From positions 1 to 32,111 of the forward strand of contig CAYOJK010000022.1 in NCBI GenBank assembly GCA_964404285.1: a stretch of 32,111 nt of DNA, read 5' to 3'. Below are positions 24,505 to 32,111 of this stretch, piece after piece. The notes beneath the pieces were generated by a model. It worked only from the letters and a program-made list of their open reading frames with translations. It was not told where the DNA came from and did no database searches. Made by a program: the position numbers and the translations under genes. Positions within the stretch are counted from its first letter, which is position 1. Every line of letters starts with the position of its first letter. This stretch comes from JBASEY01 sp964404285 (GTDB lineage: Bacteria; CSSED10-310).

Positions 24505-26067
24505 TTAGTTATCCATATATCCAAATGTCAGATAACCGAAGTCTCCAATCAAATTGTCCATTTGGGCATTGATCAGCCCGCTGTAAAACTCCAGACCGAG
24601 AGCAGTTCCTTGGACATCCGGCCAGATAAATGGTTCAAACACCAGTATTTCCGTCAGGCCTGGCAGATAATCATGGTATTCCAGGTCAAAATCCTGGGTC
24701 CATCCCGGCCAGAACCAGAACTCACCGTACACGCCAAGCAATACCGCTGTTGCAATATGCTGCATTGGAATATCGGTATTGTTGCATACATGGCATTCCA
24801 ACCAGAACGAGTCGCCGGCTCGGAACGGGTCTTCTTGAGAAATCACCAAGTGGCTTCCCAGATAGTCACACTCAGGTGTTGGCGTCGGTTCAGGGGTCGG
24901 AGTGGCGGTTGGTGGAGCCGGTGTATTTGTTGGAATTGGAGTTTCTGTTGGTGAAATCGTTTCAACAATCAAAGTGACTTCTACCGGGACTTCAGCGTTG
25001 GAGACAGCATCTTTATAGGTTATTGTCGCACGGTATTCGCCGGCTGCCAGACCAGTGCTATCAAATGTCAAGTCAATCGATTGGGTCTCACCACCAAGCA
25101 GCGACCCTGACACAGGTGCAGCTTCGAGCCAGTTCGGTGGCCATGTGCCTAAAAATCCCATGATCGCAGCAATAGCCGCATGGAAATCAGATGTATTTTG
25201 AGCGGCACTAAATTCAGCGGTTGACAGAACAGCTTTTGTCGAACCGTTGTCAAATGCTATCGCCGCTTTCGCCGTTGAACCATTGGTTGCGTTCCAAATC
25301 ACGAACGCATCGGTATCCGGCGTCAGGTCATCGATGTAAAGATCGTTGGCAAGGAAGGGACCACCCACCGACTCGCCTTGGATTGTAAAGTCAAGACCTT
25401 CGGCAAATGTGCCGGCCACTCCCGTAATATTGGCACTGACGACATTCTCGAGAACATCCTGATTGACGGACTGCAAGCCCATGTGGGTTTTGAACCATCC
25501 GGAAGCTGTTCCCCATGATGGGTGAGAACCCCACAGGACATCCTGGCCGACCAGCAACACATTGCCACCAGTATTCTGATACGCCAACAAAGCGGCTTCA
25601 TCAGCAGGTGTCAAGTTCTGGCTTGAAGCTGAATCCCACCAGTTTTCACCGGTCAAAACAACAGCAGCGATATATTCGTTGGCTGTAAAGGGTGTCGGGA
25701 ATGGAATATTGCCGCTGGATGGAGCGCCAATTGTCAACGCCACATTGTAACCAGCGGCTGACAGGGCGTCAGCATAGGCTGATGCCGGATTATAAAAACC
25801 CGTGTTGCCATCCAGATGCACGGCGATCAGAACATCACCGTTTCGCTTCCGATTAGAGTATTCGATCGTTGAGGACCAATTCAAAGTTTCCGAACCTGTG
25901 TTCTCAAGAGACAGCGCATCCTGAATGGTTTCAATGACATTTTCTTCTTGGATATGGGAGAATTCCGTCGGATCGACCTCAAATCCGTTTATGGTCATGT
26001 TTGTTTGCGTCAGCGAAACCGGAGCAATCAACACAACCATAATTATAGCCAATACTATTTTTTTCAT
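24505..26067 (-). CDS. Secreted protein, BACON-like domain split by amidotransferase-like fold
   Basis: Start 26067 follows AGGAGG and opens the signal peptide MKKIVLAIIMVVLIAPVSLT (520 aa). Residues ~32-75 and ~310-375 are the two halves of one BACON/Ig-like domain (NVIETIQDALSLENTGSETL, then GGETQSIDLTFDSTGLAAGE). Between them, ~78-305 is an alpha/beta domain (VLIAVHLDGNTGFY, AAVVLTGENWWD, GGNVLLVGQDV) resembling ThuA/class I amidotransferase-like folds, with no Cys nucleophile I can see. A Thr/Pro linker (~378-398) leads to the recurring C-terminal domain (CDYLG to FGYLTFGYMDN). It is a paralogue of the kelch protein, which keeps the BACON domain but lacks the inset. The function is not known; the surface location is an inference. 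Confidence 0.82.
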   Translation of the reverse strand: MKKIVLAIIMVVLIAPVSLTQTNMTINGFEVDPTEFSHIQEENVIETIQDALSLENTGSETLNWSSTIEYSNRKRNGDVLIAVHLDGNTGFYNPASAYADALSAAGYNVALTIGAPSSGNIPFPTPFTANEYIAAVVLTGENWWDSASSQNLTPADEAALLAYQNTGGNVLLVGQDVLWGSHPSWGTASGWFKTHMGLQSVNQDVLENVVSANITGVAGTFAEGLDFTIQGESVGGPFLANDLYIDDLTPDTDAFVIWNATNGSTAKAAIAFDNGSTKAVLSTAEFSAAQNTSDFHAAIAAIMGFLGTWPPNWLEAAPVSGSLLGGETQSIDLTFDSTGLAAGEYRATITYKDAVSNAEVPVEVTLIVETISPTETPIPTNTPAPPTATPTPEPTPTPECDYLGSHLVISQEDPFRAGDSFWLECHVCNNTDIPMQHIATAVLLGVYGEFWFWPGWTQDFDLEYHDYLPGLTEILVFEPFIWPDVQGTALGLEFYSGLINAQMDNLIGDFGYLTFGYMDN

Positions 26068-26271
26068 AAAAGTTCCTCCTCTTGAAATGATGAAATTTAA
26101 ACTATTGTTCATAACCCTATCTAATCATCTCAACATCATCTTTCGATAAAATTAATCCGATTGCGCTTAGTGTAACAGAAGATAGATAGGTTGTCCAACT
26201 AAATTGGCAAAACCATTTTTATTTTAACTCTAGTAATGATTTTCAACCAGTTTATACGCATCAAAGAATAA

Positions 26272-26294
26272 GCGACCGGCAGAATACCGGTCGC
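26272..26294 (-). terminator. GCGACCGG hairpin, third surface-protein unit
   Basis: GCGACCGG (26272 onward) and CCGGTCGC (26287-26294) form the same hairpin, ~25 bases past the stop codon of the pseudogene. There is no T run. Confidence 0.6.
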
Positions 26295-26318
26295 CGATAA
26301 GCTCTATCGTAAAAGGGA

Positions 26319-26725
26319 TTATCGATCCGTATAGCCAAACGTTAAATAACCGTATTCCCCAATTAAATCGTTCATTTCCGCGTTGATCAGGCCGCTGTAA
26401 AATTCCAGACTGAGAGCTGTTCCTTGGACATCCGGCCAGGTAAACGGTTCAAACAGCAGCATTTCCGTCAGGCCCGGCAGATAATCATGATATTCCAGAT
26501 CAAAATCCTGAGTCCATCCCGGCCAGAGCAGAACTCACCGTACACGCCAAGCAATACCGCTGTTGCGATATGTTGCATCGAAGCAACGGTATCGTTGCAA
26601 ACATGGCATTCCAGCCGGAACGTGTCGCCGGCTCGGAAAGAGTCATCTTGGGTATATCTCTCCATTATAATACTCTGCGACTGAGCTATGCAGCTGCTTT
26701 GTCATAGGAGCGATCACTGACAGCC
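26319..26725 (-). pseudogene. Chimeric remnant: kelch fragment fused to C-terminal domain
   Basis: Reading the minus strand, ~26725-26662 matches kelch sequence of the 1263 aa gene (PMTKQLHSSVAEYYNGEIY against PMIKPLHSSVAAYYRGKVY). It then jumps, out of frame, into the C-terminal domain (TQDDSFRAGDTF, CHVCNDT, VYGEF). A second frameshift near 26524-26530 (CCAGAGCAG against CCAGAACCAG in the paralogue) moves the rest into another frame, which ends FGYTDR at 26319. There is no start region. This is a decayed third copy with a large internal deletion. Confidence 0.75.
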
Positions 26726-26777
26726 ATAGGACTCCTTGACACAAAAGTTCATTTCAAATAAATTGCGCCACAGATAA

Positions 26778-27860
26778 ATGGCTCGGTCATCAATCAGCCG
26801 GCCGGCTGTTGTTGAAAAGGAGTTTTATTTGAGTAAAAGACCCATCCCATCCTCGTTATACATTATCTTGAGTTCAGTTTTGATCGTTGGGATTTTTCAT
26901 ACTGCAATCGATACCGGAGTCACTAACGACGATGCATATATCTTTTACCGATATGCTGAAAACTTTGCTAAAACGGGTGAGATGGTTTTCAATATCGGTA
27001 AACCAAGTTATGGCTATTCAAGTTTTCTCTGGACGTATTTATTGGCCTGGTCGGTTACAGTTACCGGACTGTCCCCCATCTTTTTTGCGAAGATGTTTTC
27101 AGTATTATTTCTACTTACCGGAACATTTTTTATTTTTAAAACATTGCTCATTACGACGGAGTCTGAACCGCTTGCAGCGCTTGGCGCATTTGTATATTCC
27201 CACGATCCGTTTATGCTCTCTAATTCATATGAAGGTATGGAATCGGGGTTCCTGCTCTGCCTTTATTCGTCATTGTTGCTGTTTACGGCGAGAAGTGGAT
27301 TGAAGAAACCCGTGCGTCTTGCCGTTCTGGTTGCTCTGTCTTTTTATGTACGCCCAGAGATGATTCTTCTTGTTCCTGCTTTTATTATCACCGATCTATT
27401 AGAACTAAAAGTCATGAAGGAGAAAATCCTGAGTTGGAAGCATAAAAATCTGCTTTTCTTTATAATCACATTTCTTTTACTTGTAGCCCCTTATTGTATT
27501 TACATGCTTGTGAAAACAGGGCATCCGATACCACAGACCTACATAGGTAAAGTTCTGACGCATAATCCACGGTTTTTCGAAAAAAGCTTCTTTGAGCAGA
27601 ATTTGGAAGCATGGAAAACAAATTCATTGCTGCTGAAAAACCTTTTCACCAGACCTTTAAACATGTTCCTGAGTGGAATGCTGACCCTGTTTTTGCCTCT
27701 GTTTGTCATACCCATTTTGACTGGAATCAAGAAGAAAAAACTGTTTTGGATAACTCCCTTTTACTTCTATTCGCTTTTTCTTTTCATCTCCCATAGCCTC
27801 AGATTCACAGGAATGTTGTCAAGGGGTGAAAATAAAAAGCCAAGTGCTCAATGGAACTAA
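26778..27860 (+). CDS. GT-C family membrane glycosyltransferase, C-terminally truncated
   Basis: The polytopic protein has TNDDAYIFYRYAENFAKTGE in its first outer loop, the catalytic acidic pair and pattern of ArnT/AftB-like GT-C transferases that use polyprenyl-phosphate sugars, followed by GYSSFLWTYLL, GMESGF and FYVRPEMILL. About eight hydrophobic segments are visible. Two starts are possible: ATG 26778, or TTG 26829 with AAGGAG seven bases before it, which is the better ribosome site. The family usually runs 450-650 aa, but this one ends at 360 aa soon after ISHSLRF, with an unrelated hydrophilic tail (MLSRGENKKPSAQWN). I infer truncation at ~27815, where the right-hand module begins. It is probably inactive. 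Confidence 0.72.
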   Translation: MARSSISRPAVVEKEFYLSKRPIPSSLYIILSSVLIVGIFHTAIDTGVTNDDAYIFYRYAENFAKTGEMVFNIGKPSYGYSSFLWTYLLAWSVTVTGLSPIFFAKMFSVLFLLTGTFFIFKTLLITTESEPLAALGAFVYSHDPFMLSNSYEGMESGFLLCLYSSLLLFTARSGLKKPVRLAVLVALSFYVRPEMILLVPAFIITDLLELKVMKEKILSWKHKNLLFFIITFLLLVAPYCIYMLVKTGHPIPQTYIGKVLTHNPRFFEKSFFEQNLEAWKTNSLLLKNLFTRPLNMFLSGMLTLFLPLFVIPILTGIKKKKLFWITPFYFYSLFLFISHSLRFTGMLSRGENKKPSAQWN

Positions 27861-27954
27861 ATTGAATTCTGCTGAACGCATTGCTATCATGTCGTCTTTT
27901 TACCCCCTTACTACAGAAACGCTTTATGCAAGGGTTTTTCTTGTTTTGCTACGC

Positions 27955-27983
27955 TTGTATATTGATATTGCACATGCTATAAT
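27955..27983 (+). promoter_or_regulatory. Promoter of the regulator-helicase operon
   Basis: TTGTAT (27955-27960), a 17-base spacer and a perfect TATAAT (27978-27983). The -10 hexamer lies inside the left arm and centre of the palindrome at 27967-27999. Confidence 0.6.
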
Positions 27984-27999
27984 TTATAGCATGTGCAAT
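27967..27999. promoter_or_regulatory. 15 bp perfect palindromic operator
   Basis: ATTGCACATGCTATA (27967-27981) and its exact inverse TATAGCATGTGCAAT (27985-27999) flank a three-base centre. It covers the -10 box and the likely start of transcription, 25 bases before the Xre-type gene. A dimeric repressor such as that regulator would block its own promoter here. Confidence 0.75.
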
Positions 28000-28023
28000 G
28001 CTTGATTGCAGGAGGTAATTTAG

Positions 28024-28233
28024 ATGATGTTTCCTGAATTTATAAAAAGAGTGCGTCAAAACCTGAATCTCAGCCAGCAGCAATTAGCACAGGAATTAAG
28101 TGTCAGCTTCACTACAATCAACCGTTGGGAGAACGGTCACGTTGTTCCGAGTAATCTTGCCCTCAGAAGCTTTATTGAGTTTTGCATTTCAAGAAGCATA
28201 GAAATTCCTAAAGATATAATTGAAAAACGGTGA
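28024..28233 (+). CDS. Small Xre-family helix-turn-helix regulator
   Basis: The 69 aa protein is essentially one Cro/CI-type helix-turn-helix (RVRQNLNLSQQQLAQELSVS, then TTINRWENGHVVPS). GGAGG stands nine bases before tandem ATGs at 28024 and 28027; either could be used. It sits between the palindrome and a large helicase gene, 44 bases before the latter, so it is the natural repressor of this operon. Small Xre regulators with such operators are common in front of restriction-modification and phage-defence genes. It is reported as a regulator by family, with the target an inference. Confidence 0.85.
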   Translation: MMFPEFIKRVRQNLNLSQQQLAQELSVSFTTINRWENGHVVPSNLALRSFIEFCISRSIEIPKDIIEKR

Positions 28234-28277
28234 TCATTCTATTTTCTGTTTATTTTGCTGTGTAGGGCGGTGGATAC

Positions 28278-31200
28278 ATGAACGAAACTGCATCGAGCCA
28301 ACTCATAGAAAAAATTAATGCCGTCCTCCAAAACAAAGACGGCTGTACTGTTAATATCGTCAACAACAAGCTTACCTTGTCGGTATTTGCGTTGCTCCGC
28401 GACAATCTGCGAAATGTTCGCGAGATAAACTTTGTTATCCGTGACACTCGATTTCTGCCCGAGACGACAGAAATTGCGCGCGAGTTTGAAATTGACGCAA
28501 ACCCCAAAGATATGCTCTTTAATCCCTATGATATCGTTGAGAAAAATAAGCTCACCCACTTCGCAACCGCAAAGGCAATGTATGAGTTTATTAAACAGCA
28601 TGTCAATGTCCGCATCACGCGGCCGCCGCATAGTATACGTGGCAATCTGCTGACGATAGATAATGATTTTATGGTTCAAGGCTCATCGTCTTTGGAGATT
28701 TCCCAAAAAGTGAATCGTAGCCGTGCCATCAATGTGGATTTTGACACAGTTCTCAACGACTCAATGGACAAAGCGCAAATTGAGGGCGCGAATGCCAAGT
28801 TTGAACAACTCTGGTACTCTAACGAGCTTACCCGCGACTTCAAGGAAGAGCTTTTGAAGACCCTTTCCTATGTCTACAAAGACCACCCACCGGAGTTTCT
28901 CTACTACTACACGCTTAATGAGATTTTCGGCAATCAGCTTGACTATGGCGTTGAGCGCTTCGAGCGCGACAACACCCAGTTCAAGAAAACAGATATATGG
29001 AACGCGCTTTTTGATTTCCAAAAGGATGCAGTTCTGTCGGCTATACAGAAGATAAATAAATACAATGGCTGCATTATTGCGGATAGTGTAGGCTTAGGTA
29101 AGACCTTTGAAGCGCTGGCAGTTATCAAATACTTCGAGTTGAGGCAGGATAATGTTTTAGTTCTTACCCCGGTCAAGCTATTTGATAACTGGAACTCATT
29201 CCGGAATCCCTACAAAGACAATATTATCAGCGATATTTTTAACTATAAAATACTCTGCCATACTGACCTGTCGCGGCAATATGGCGAATCGCGCAGCGGT
29301 ATTGACCTGTCGCGCATTGACTGGAGTAAGTTTGACCTGGTTGTCATTGATGAGAGTCACAATTTCCGCAACCGTACAGAACGGGATGATGGATTCACAC
29401 GCTATCAGCGGCTCCTTGATGATTGCATTAAGAAGAACCAGAACACTAAGGTGTTGTTACTTTCGGCGACACCGGTCAACAACTCATTGACTGACCTTAA
29501 AAATCAAATCAGCCTGATTACCGGTGACCGTGATGACGCATTTGCCGAGTATGGTGTGGAGAGCGTCGGCAAAACGCTGATAAACACACAGGCTATGATT
29601 ACCTATTGGCATAAAAACCGGGGGCACAGTAAGCGCGGCCTGCTTGATACGTTACCGCCAAGCTTTTTCCGGCTGCTTGAAATGATAACAATCGCACGAA
29701 GTCGCAAACAGATTACCGCTGGCTATAAGAGCGCCGAATTCGGAACATTCCCTGAAAAAAGCAAGCCAATTACATTCAATCCCGATATTGATGCACAGGG
29801 AGAGCTTTTGATTTTCGGCTCAACAAACGAGATTCTGGAAAGCTTGAAAATGGCAGTCTATTCCCCCATGAAATACATCAAGGGGGAACACAAAAAGTTT
29901 TACAGCGAGAAATTCCAAACCGTCTATGGTGGTAAGGTTATTTTCACGCAAGAGAATCGAGAAGTCATCACGACGACGCTCCACCGCTTCAATCTTTTCA
30001 AGCGGCTCGAAAGTTCCGTCTACGCCTTTGGTGAAACCATAGGGCGACTAATTGACAGAATCGACAAGGCTATCGCACAGCTTGAAAGTGTTGACCCGGA
30101 TAAAATTCTTGAGGTGGACGAACTCGATGCTGAGGATGACTTCCTCGACTACAAATACGAGATAAACGTCAACCATCTGAATACAGCGGATTTTCTTGCT
30201 GATCTGTATTATGACAAAGAAATCCTAGATGGGCTTTATAGGGATATTCGCCGTGTGCTTGACGAAGAGCGGGACTCCAAACTTGAAGTTCTGCGGGAGT
30301 TTTTACACGAGAAAATCAAAGCCACTCCTTATAATGAAGGTAACCGCAAGGTGCTGATTTTCTCTGCTTTTGCGGATACAGCAGAATACATCTTCTTGCA
30401 GCTTGAGAAAGAGCTGCGGGAGCTTGGGGTCTTCACAGGTTTTGTAAGCGGCTCCAAGCCCGTGCGCTCAAACAATATGGTACAGCAGGAATACTCCATG
30501 CTGCTACGGGCATTTTCCCCCGTGTCAAAGAAAGTTGACGATGCAAATCCCAACCTTGAAATCGATGTTCTTATTGGTACGGACTGCATCTCTGAGGGGC
30601 AGAACCTGCAAGATTGCGACTGTGTTGTAAACTACGATATCCAGTGGAATCCTGTGTCTCTGATTCAGCGTTTCGGTCGCATCGACCGTATCGGCAGCCA
30701 AAACGCCAAGATACAGATGGTAAACTTCTTCCCTGCGTTGGAGCTTAACGAATACCTCAATCTGGAGCAGCGTGTAAAGGGCAAGATGCTTGCCGTAAAC
30801 ATTGCCTCTACAGGGGATGAAGATATCCTGTCGCCGGAGATGAACGACATCCGTTTCCGCAAGCGGCAACTTGAAAAGCTTCGCCAAGAGGTTATCGACA
30901 TCGACGAGGCCAGCGACAACATCTCACTGACCGACCTCAATATGAACGACTATCTATTTGAGCTTGTGCAGTACATAAAGAAGCACCCGGATGTAAAGCT
31001 TGTACCAAAGGGAATATACTCCGTTACTGAGAGCGAGAAAAACGGCATTCTGTTTTGCTTCAAACATAGCAATGTCGCGATCAAGCCGAGCTCCGACAGC
31101 AGCCTTTACCCCTACTACCTCATCTATATCGGGAGCGATGGCGAAATCATCTATGGAAACCTACAAACCCGCGAGGCACTTAAGGCGTTTCGCAAGCTTT

Positions 31201-31436
31201 GCGTAGGGAAACACTCTGTTGATACGCTCCGCAATTTTGCCTTTTTGCAGCGCACGGATGATGCTAGGAATATGGGAGCATACTCCAAGCTACTCACAAA
31301 AGCAGTGGAGAGCATCCAGGGCGACGAGGGCAAAAAGGCGCAGGCATCCATCTTTGATTTCTCCGGCTTTGATAATCCGTTCGCAGGTGAAACGACGGAT
31401 GACTTTGAGCTGGTGTCGTTCCTGATTGCAGATTAG
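28278..31436 (+). CDS. SNF2/RapA-type helicase with degenerate PLD-like N-terminus
   Basis: The 1052 aa SF2 helicase shows Walker A ADSVGLGKTFEAL (K275), motif II as DESH at 358-361 (LVVIDESHNFRN), motif III LLLSATPVNN, and the second lobe with LIGTDCISEGQNLQDCD and QRFGRIDRIGS (motifs V and VI). The first ~230 residues resemble the phospholipase-D-like front end seen on related helicases, but the HxK signature is gone (PPHSIRGNLLTIDNDFM, then GSSSLE). Residues ~595-650 are an acidic, coiled-coil-like stretch. It presumably translocates on double-stranded DNA. It follows the Xre gene and precedes a DUF4391 gene by 13 bases, forming one operon. In my knowledge this pair accompanies type III-like methyltransferase and restriction genes, which would lie beyond the window. 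Confidence 0.85.
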   Translation: MNETASSQLIEKINAVLQNKDGCTVNIVNNKLTLSVFALLRDNLRNVREINFVIRDTRFLPETTEIAREFEIDANPKDMLFNPYDIVEKNKLTHFATAKAMYEFIKQHVNVRITRPPHSIRGNLLTIDNDFMVQGSSSLEISQKVNRSRAINVDFDTVLNDSMDKAQIEGANAKFEQLWYSNELTRDFKEELLKTLSYVYKDHPPEFLYYYTLNEIFGNQLDYGVERFERDNTQFKKTDIWNALFDFQKDAVLSAIQKINKYNGCIIADSVGLGKTFEALAVIKYFELRQDNVLVLTPVKLFDNWNSFRNPYKDNIISDIFNYKILCHTDLSRQYGESRSGIDLSRIDWSKFDLVVIDESHNFRNRTERDDGFTRYQRLLDDCIKKNQNTKVLLLSATPVNNSLTDLKNQISLITGDRDDAFAEYGVESVGKTLINTQAMITYWHKNRGHSKRGLLDTLPPSFFRLLEMITIARSRKQITAGYKSAEFGTFPEKSKPITFNPDIDAQGELLIFGSTNEILESLKMAVYSPMKYIKGEHKKFYSEKFQTVYGGKVIFTQENREVITTTLHRFNLFKRLESSVYAFGETIGRLIDRIDKAIAQLESVDPDKILEVDELDAEDDFLDYKYEINVNHLNTADFLADLYYDKEILDGLYRDIRRVLDEERDSKLEVLREFLHEKIKATPYNEGNRKVLIFSAFADTAEYIFLQLEKELRELGVFTGFVSGSKPVRSNNMVQQEYSMLLRAFSPVSKKVDDANPNLEIDVLIGTDCISEGQNLQDCDCVVNYDIQWNPVSLIQRFGRIDRIGSQNAKIQMVNFFPALELNEYLNLEQRVKGKMLAVNIASTGDEDILSPEMNDIRFRKRQLEKLRQEVIDIDEASDNISLTDLNMNDYLFELVQYIKKHPDVKLVPKGIYSVTESEKNGILFCFKHSNVAIKPSSDSSLYPYYLIYIGSDGEIIYGNLQTREALKAFRKLCVGKHSVDTLRNFAFLQRTDDARNMGAYSKLLTKAVESIQGDEGKKAQASIFDFSGFDNPFAGETTDDFELVSFLIAD

Positions 31437-31449
31437 CGGAGGTGAAGCC

Positions 31450-32111
31450 ATGTTTAACATTCCACAGAGATACCTCGCCGACAGTCCAATCGAGCCAAAG
31501 ACCTTTATCTTGCGGGATATGAAGAAAGCGGACAAAGGGCGTATCCGCGAAAACCTGCTTGAAGTGCGGCTCAAATGGCAGATTGCGGGTGAGGATGTCC
31601 CCTCACTCATTGATGAAAACTACAACTGCGCCGTTATCATGGGACTTGATATTAAGCTCAGATCTATTAAGGATACAGCATACTTTGCCGATCTGGTTCA
31701 TCGCATGGTCAAAGCGCCCTGTGTGGTTCGGTTTTATGATACCGGGTCAGAGGTTTACTCTTTCGCACATAAGCGGCTCAGCCGCACCGATGCCACCCAG
31801 GTTGTTGTGGAGGAAAGGATAGAAACGCCAGAGTTGTCGCTTTCCTTCCCCGACAAAACCACCGAGAAACTGCACAAATATCTTTCGTTTGATACCCTTA
31901 GAAACAAGACGGACAAGCTGAGCTTATATCTGGAAGCAAACGTCAAGGCGTTTATCATCTCGAACCCCAAGCTGTACAGTGGGATTGACGAGCTGCTTGA
32001 GAAAAAGCTGTGGTACAATCGAGATGAGGTTCTTGCCCTGTTTGAAAGGCTTCTGGAGTTAAAGCGATTGAATGAAGAGCTGAAAGCCGAAAAACTGCCG
32101 GGCGAGCGGGC
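31450..32111 (+). CDS. DUF4391 family protein, runs off the window
   Basis: ATG 31450 follows GGAGGTGA and the frame is open for 220 codons to the window end. Segments such as CAVIMGLDIKLRSIKDTAYF, PCVVRFYDTGSEVYSFAHKR, DKLSLYLEANVKAFI and KKLWYNRDEVLALFERL fit DUF4391, a family of ~220-260 aa with no established activity. It is found beside SNF2-type helicases and type III-like restriction-modification genes. Only a few residues at most should be missing, as the helical C-terminal end (ELLELKRLNEELKAEKLPGE-like) is already present. I infer an accessory subunit of the helicase in the same operon. Confidence 0.78.
   Translation, partial: MFNIPQRYLADSPIEPKTFILRDMKKADKGRIRENLLEVRLKWQIAGEDVPSLIDENYNCAVIMGLDIKLRSIKDTAYFADLVHRMVKAPCVVRFYDTGSEVYSFAHKRLSRTDATQVVVEERIETPELSLSFPDKTTEKLHKYLSFDTLRNKTDKLSLYLEANVKAFIISNPKLYSGIDELLEKKLWYNRDEVLALFERLLELKRLNEELKAEKLPGER

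Overview
The window looks like the chromosome of an uncultivated Gram-negative bacterium with medium GC content. Three things point that way. There are several secreted multidomain proteins with Thr/Pro linkers (TPTPTP type). One protein ends in an IPTL-CTERM-like tail. A second C-terminal domain recurs in several surface proteins, a style I associate with candidate phyla such as Sumerlaeota, Hydrogenedentota or Omnitrophota. That placement is an impression from style, not a computed result. TGA, TAA and TAG all act as stops.

Layout, left to right. 1-1144: the end of a secreted repeat-type protein with an IPT-S-G sorting tail, then an orphan piece of the recurring C-terminal domain. 1145-4202: two copies of a ~600 bp composite dispersed repeat (A and B) around a Schlafen/AlbA_2 ATP-binding protein split by a single in-frame TGA. 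4203-5492: a cysteine desulfidase-family enzyme. 5481-11371: two cobalamin-binding radical SAM paralogues on the minus strand enclose two plus-strand secreted proteins, a Pro/Thr-rich HExxH protease-like protein and an unknown ~411 aa protein. 11720-14224: a secreted prolyl-oligopeptidase-like hydrolase. 14572-17391: a LysR regulator divergent from delta-1-pyrroline-5-carboxylate dehydrogenase (glutamate/proline metabolism). 17560-18235: an inverted third copy (C) of the composite repeat.

18240-20460 is a patchwork: a methyltransferase remnant, an orphan 165 aa gene, an ankyrin remnant, and a PIN/Phd toxin-antitoxin pair bracketed by 177 bp direct repeats. 20457-26725 (minus) holds three related surface-protein units, two intact and one a chimeric pseudogene. 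They share the same C-terminal domain and the same 3' hairpin. 26778-27860 is a GT-C glycosyltransferase that stops short. Right of it, from about 27.85 kb to the end, is a separate module with a different feel: a small Xre regulator under a promoter built into a 15 bp perfect palindrome, a 1052 aa SNF2-type helicase with a degenerate phospholipase-D-like front end, and a DUF4391 protein running off the window. This is probably the left part of a phage-defence or restriction island.

The strongest overall impression is a genome reshaped by dispersed repeats. Genes are truncated, fused or given new tails exactly where repeat elements sit (7152-7210, 9684-9820, 19066, 20262, 26660).
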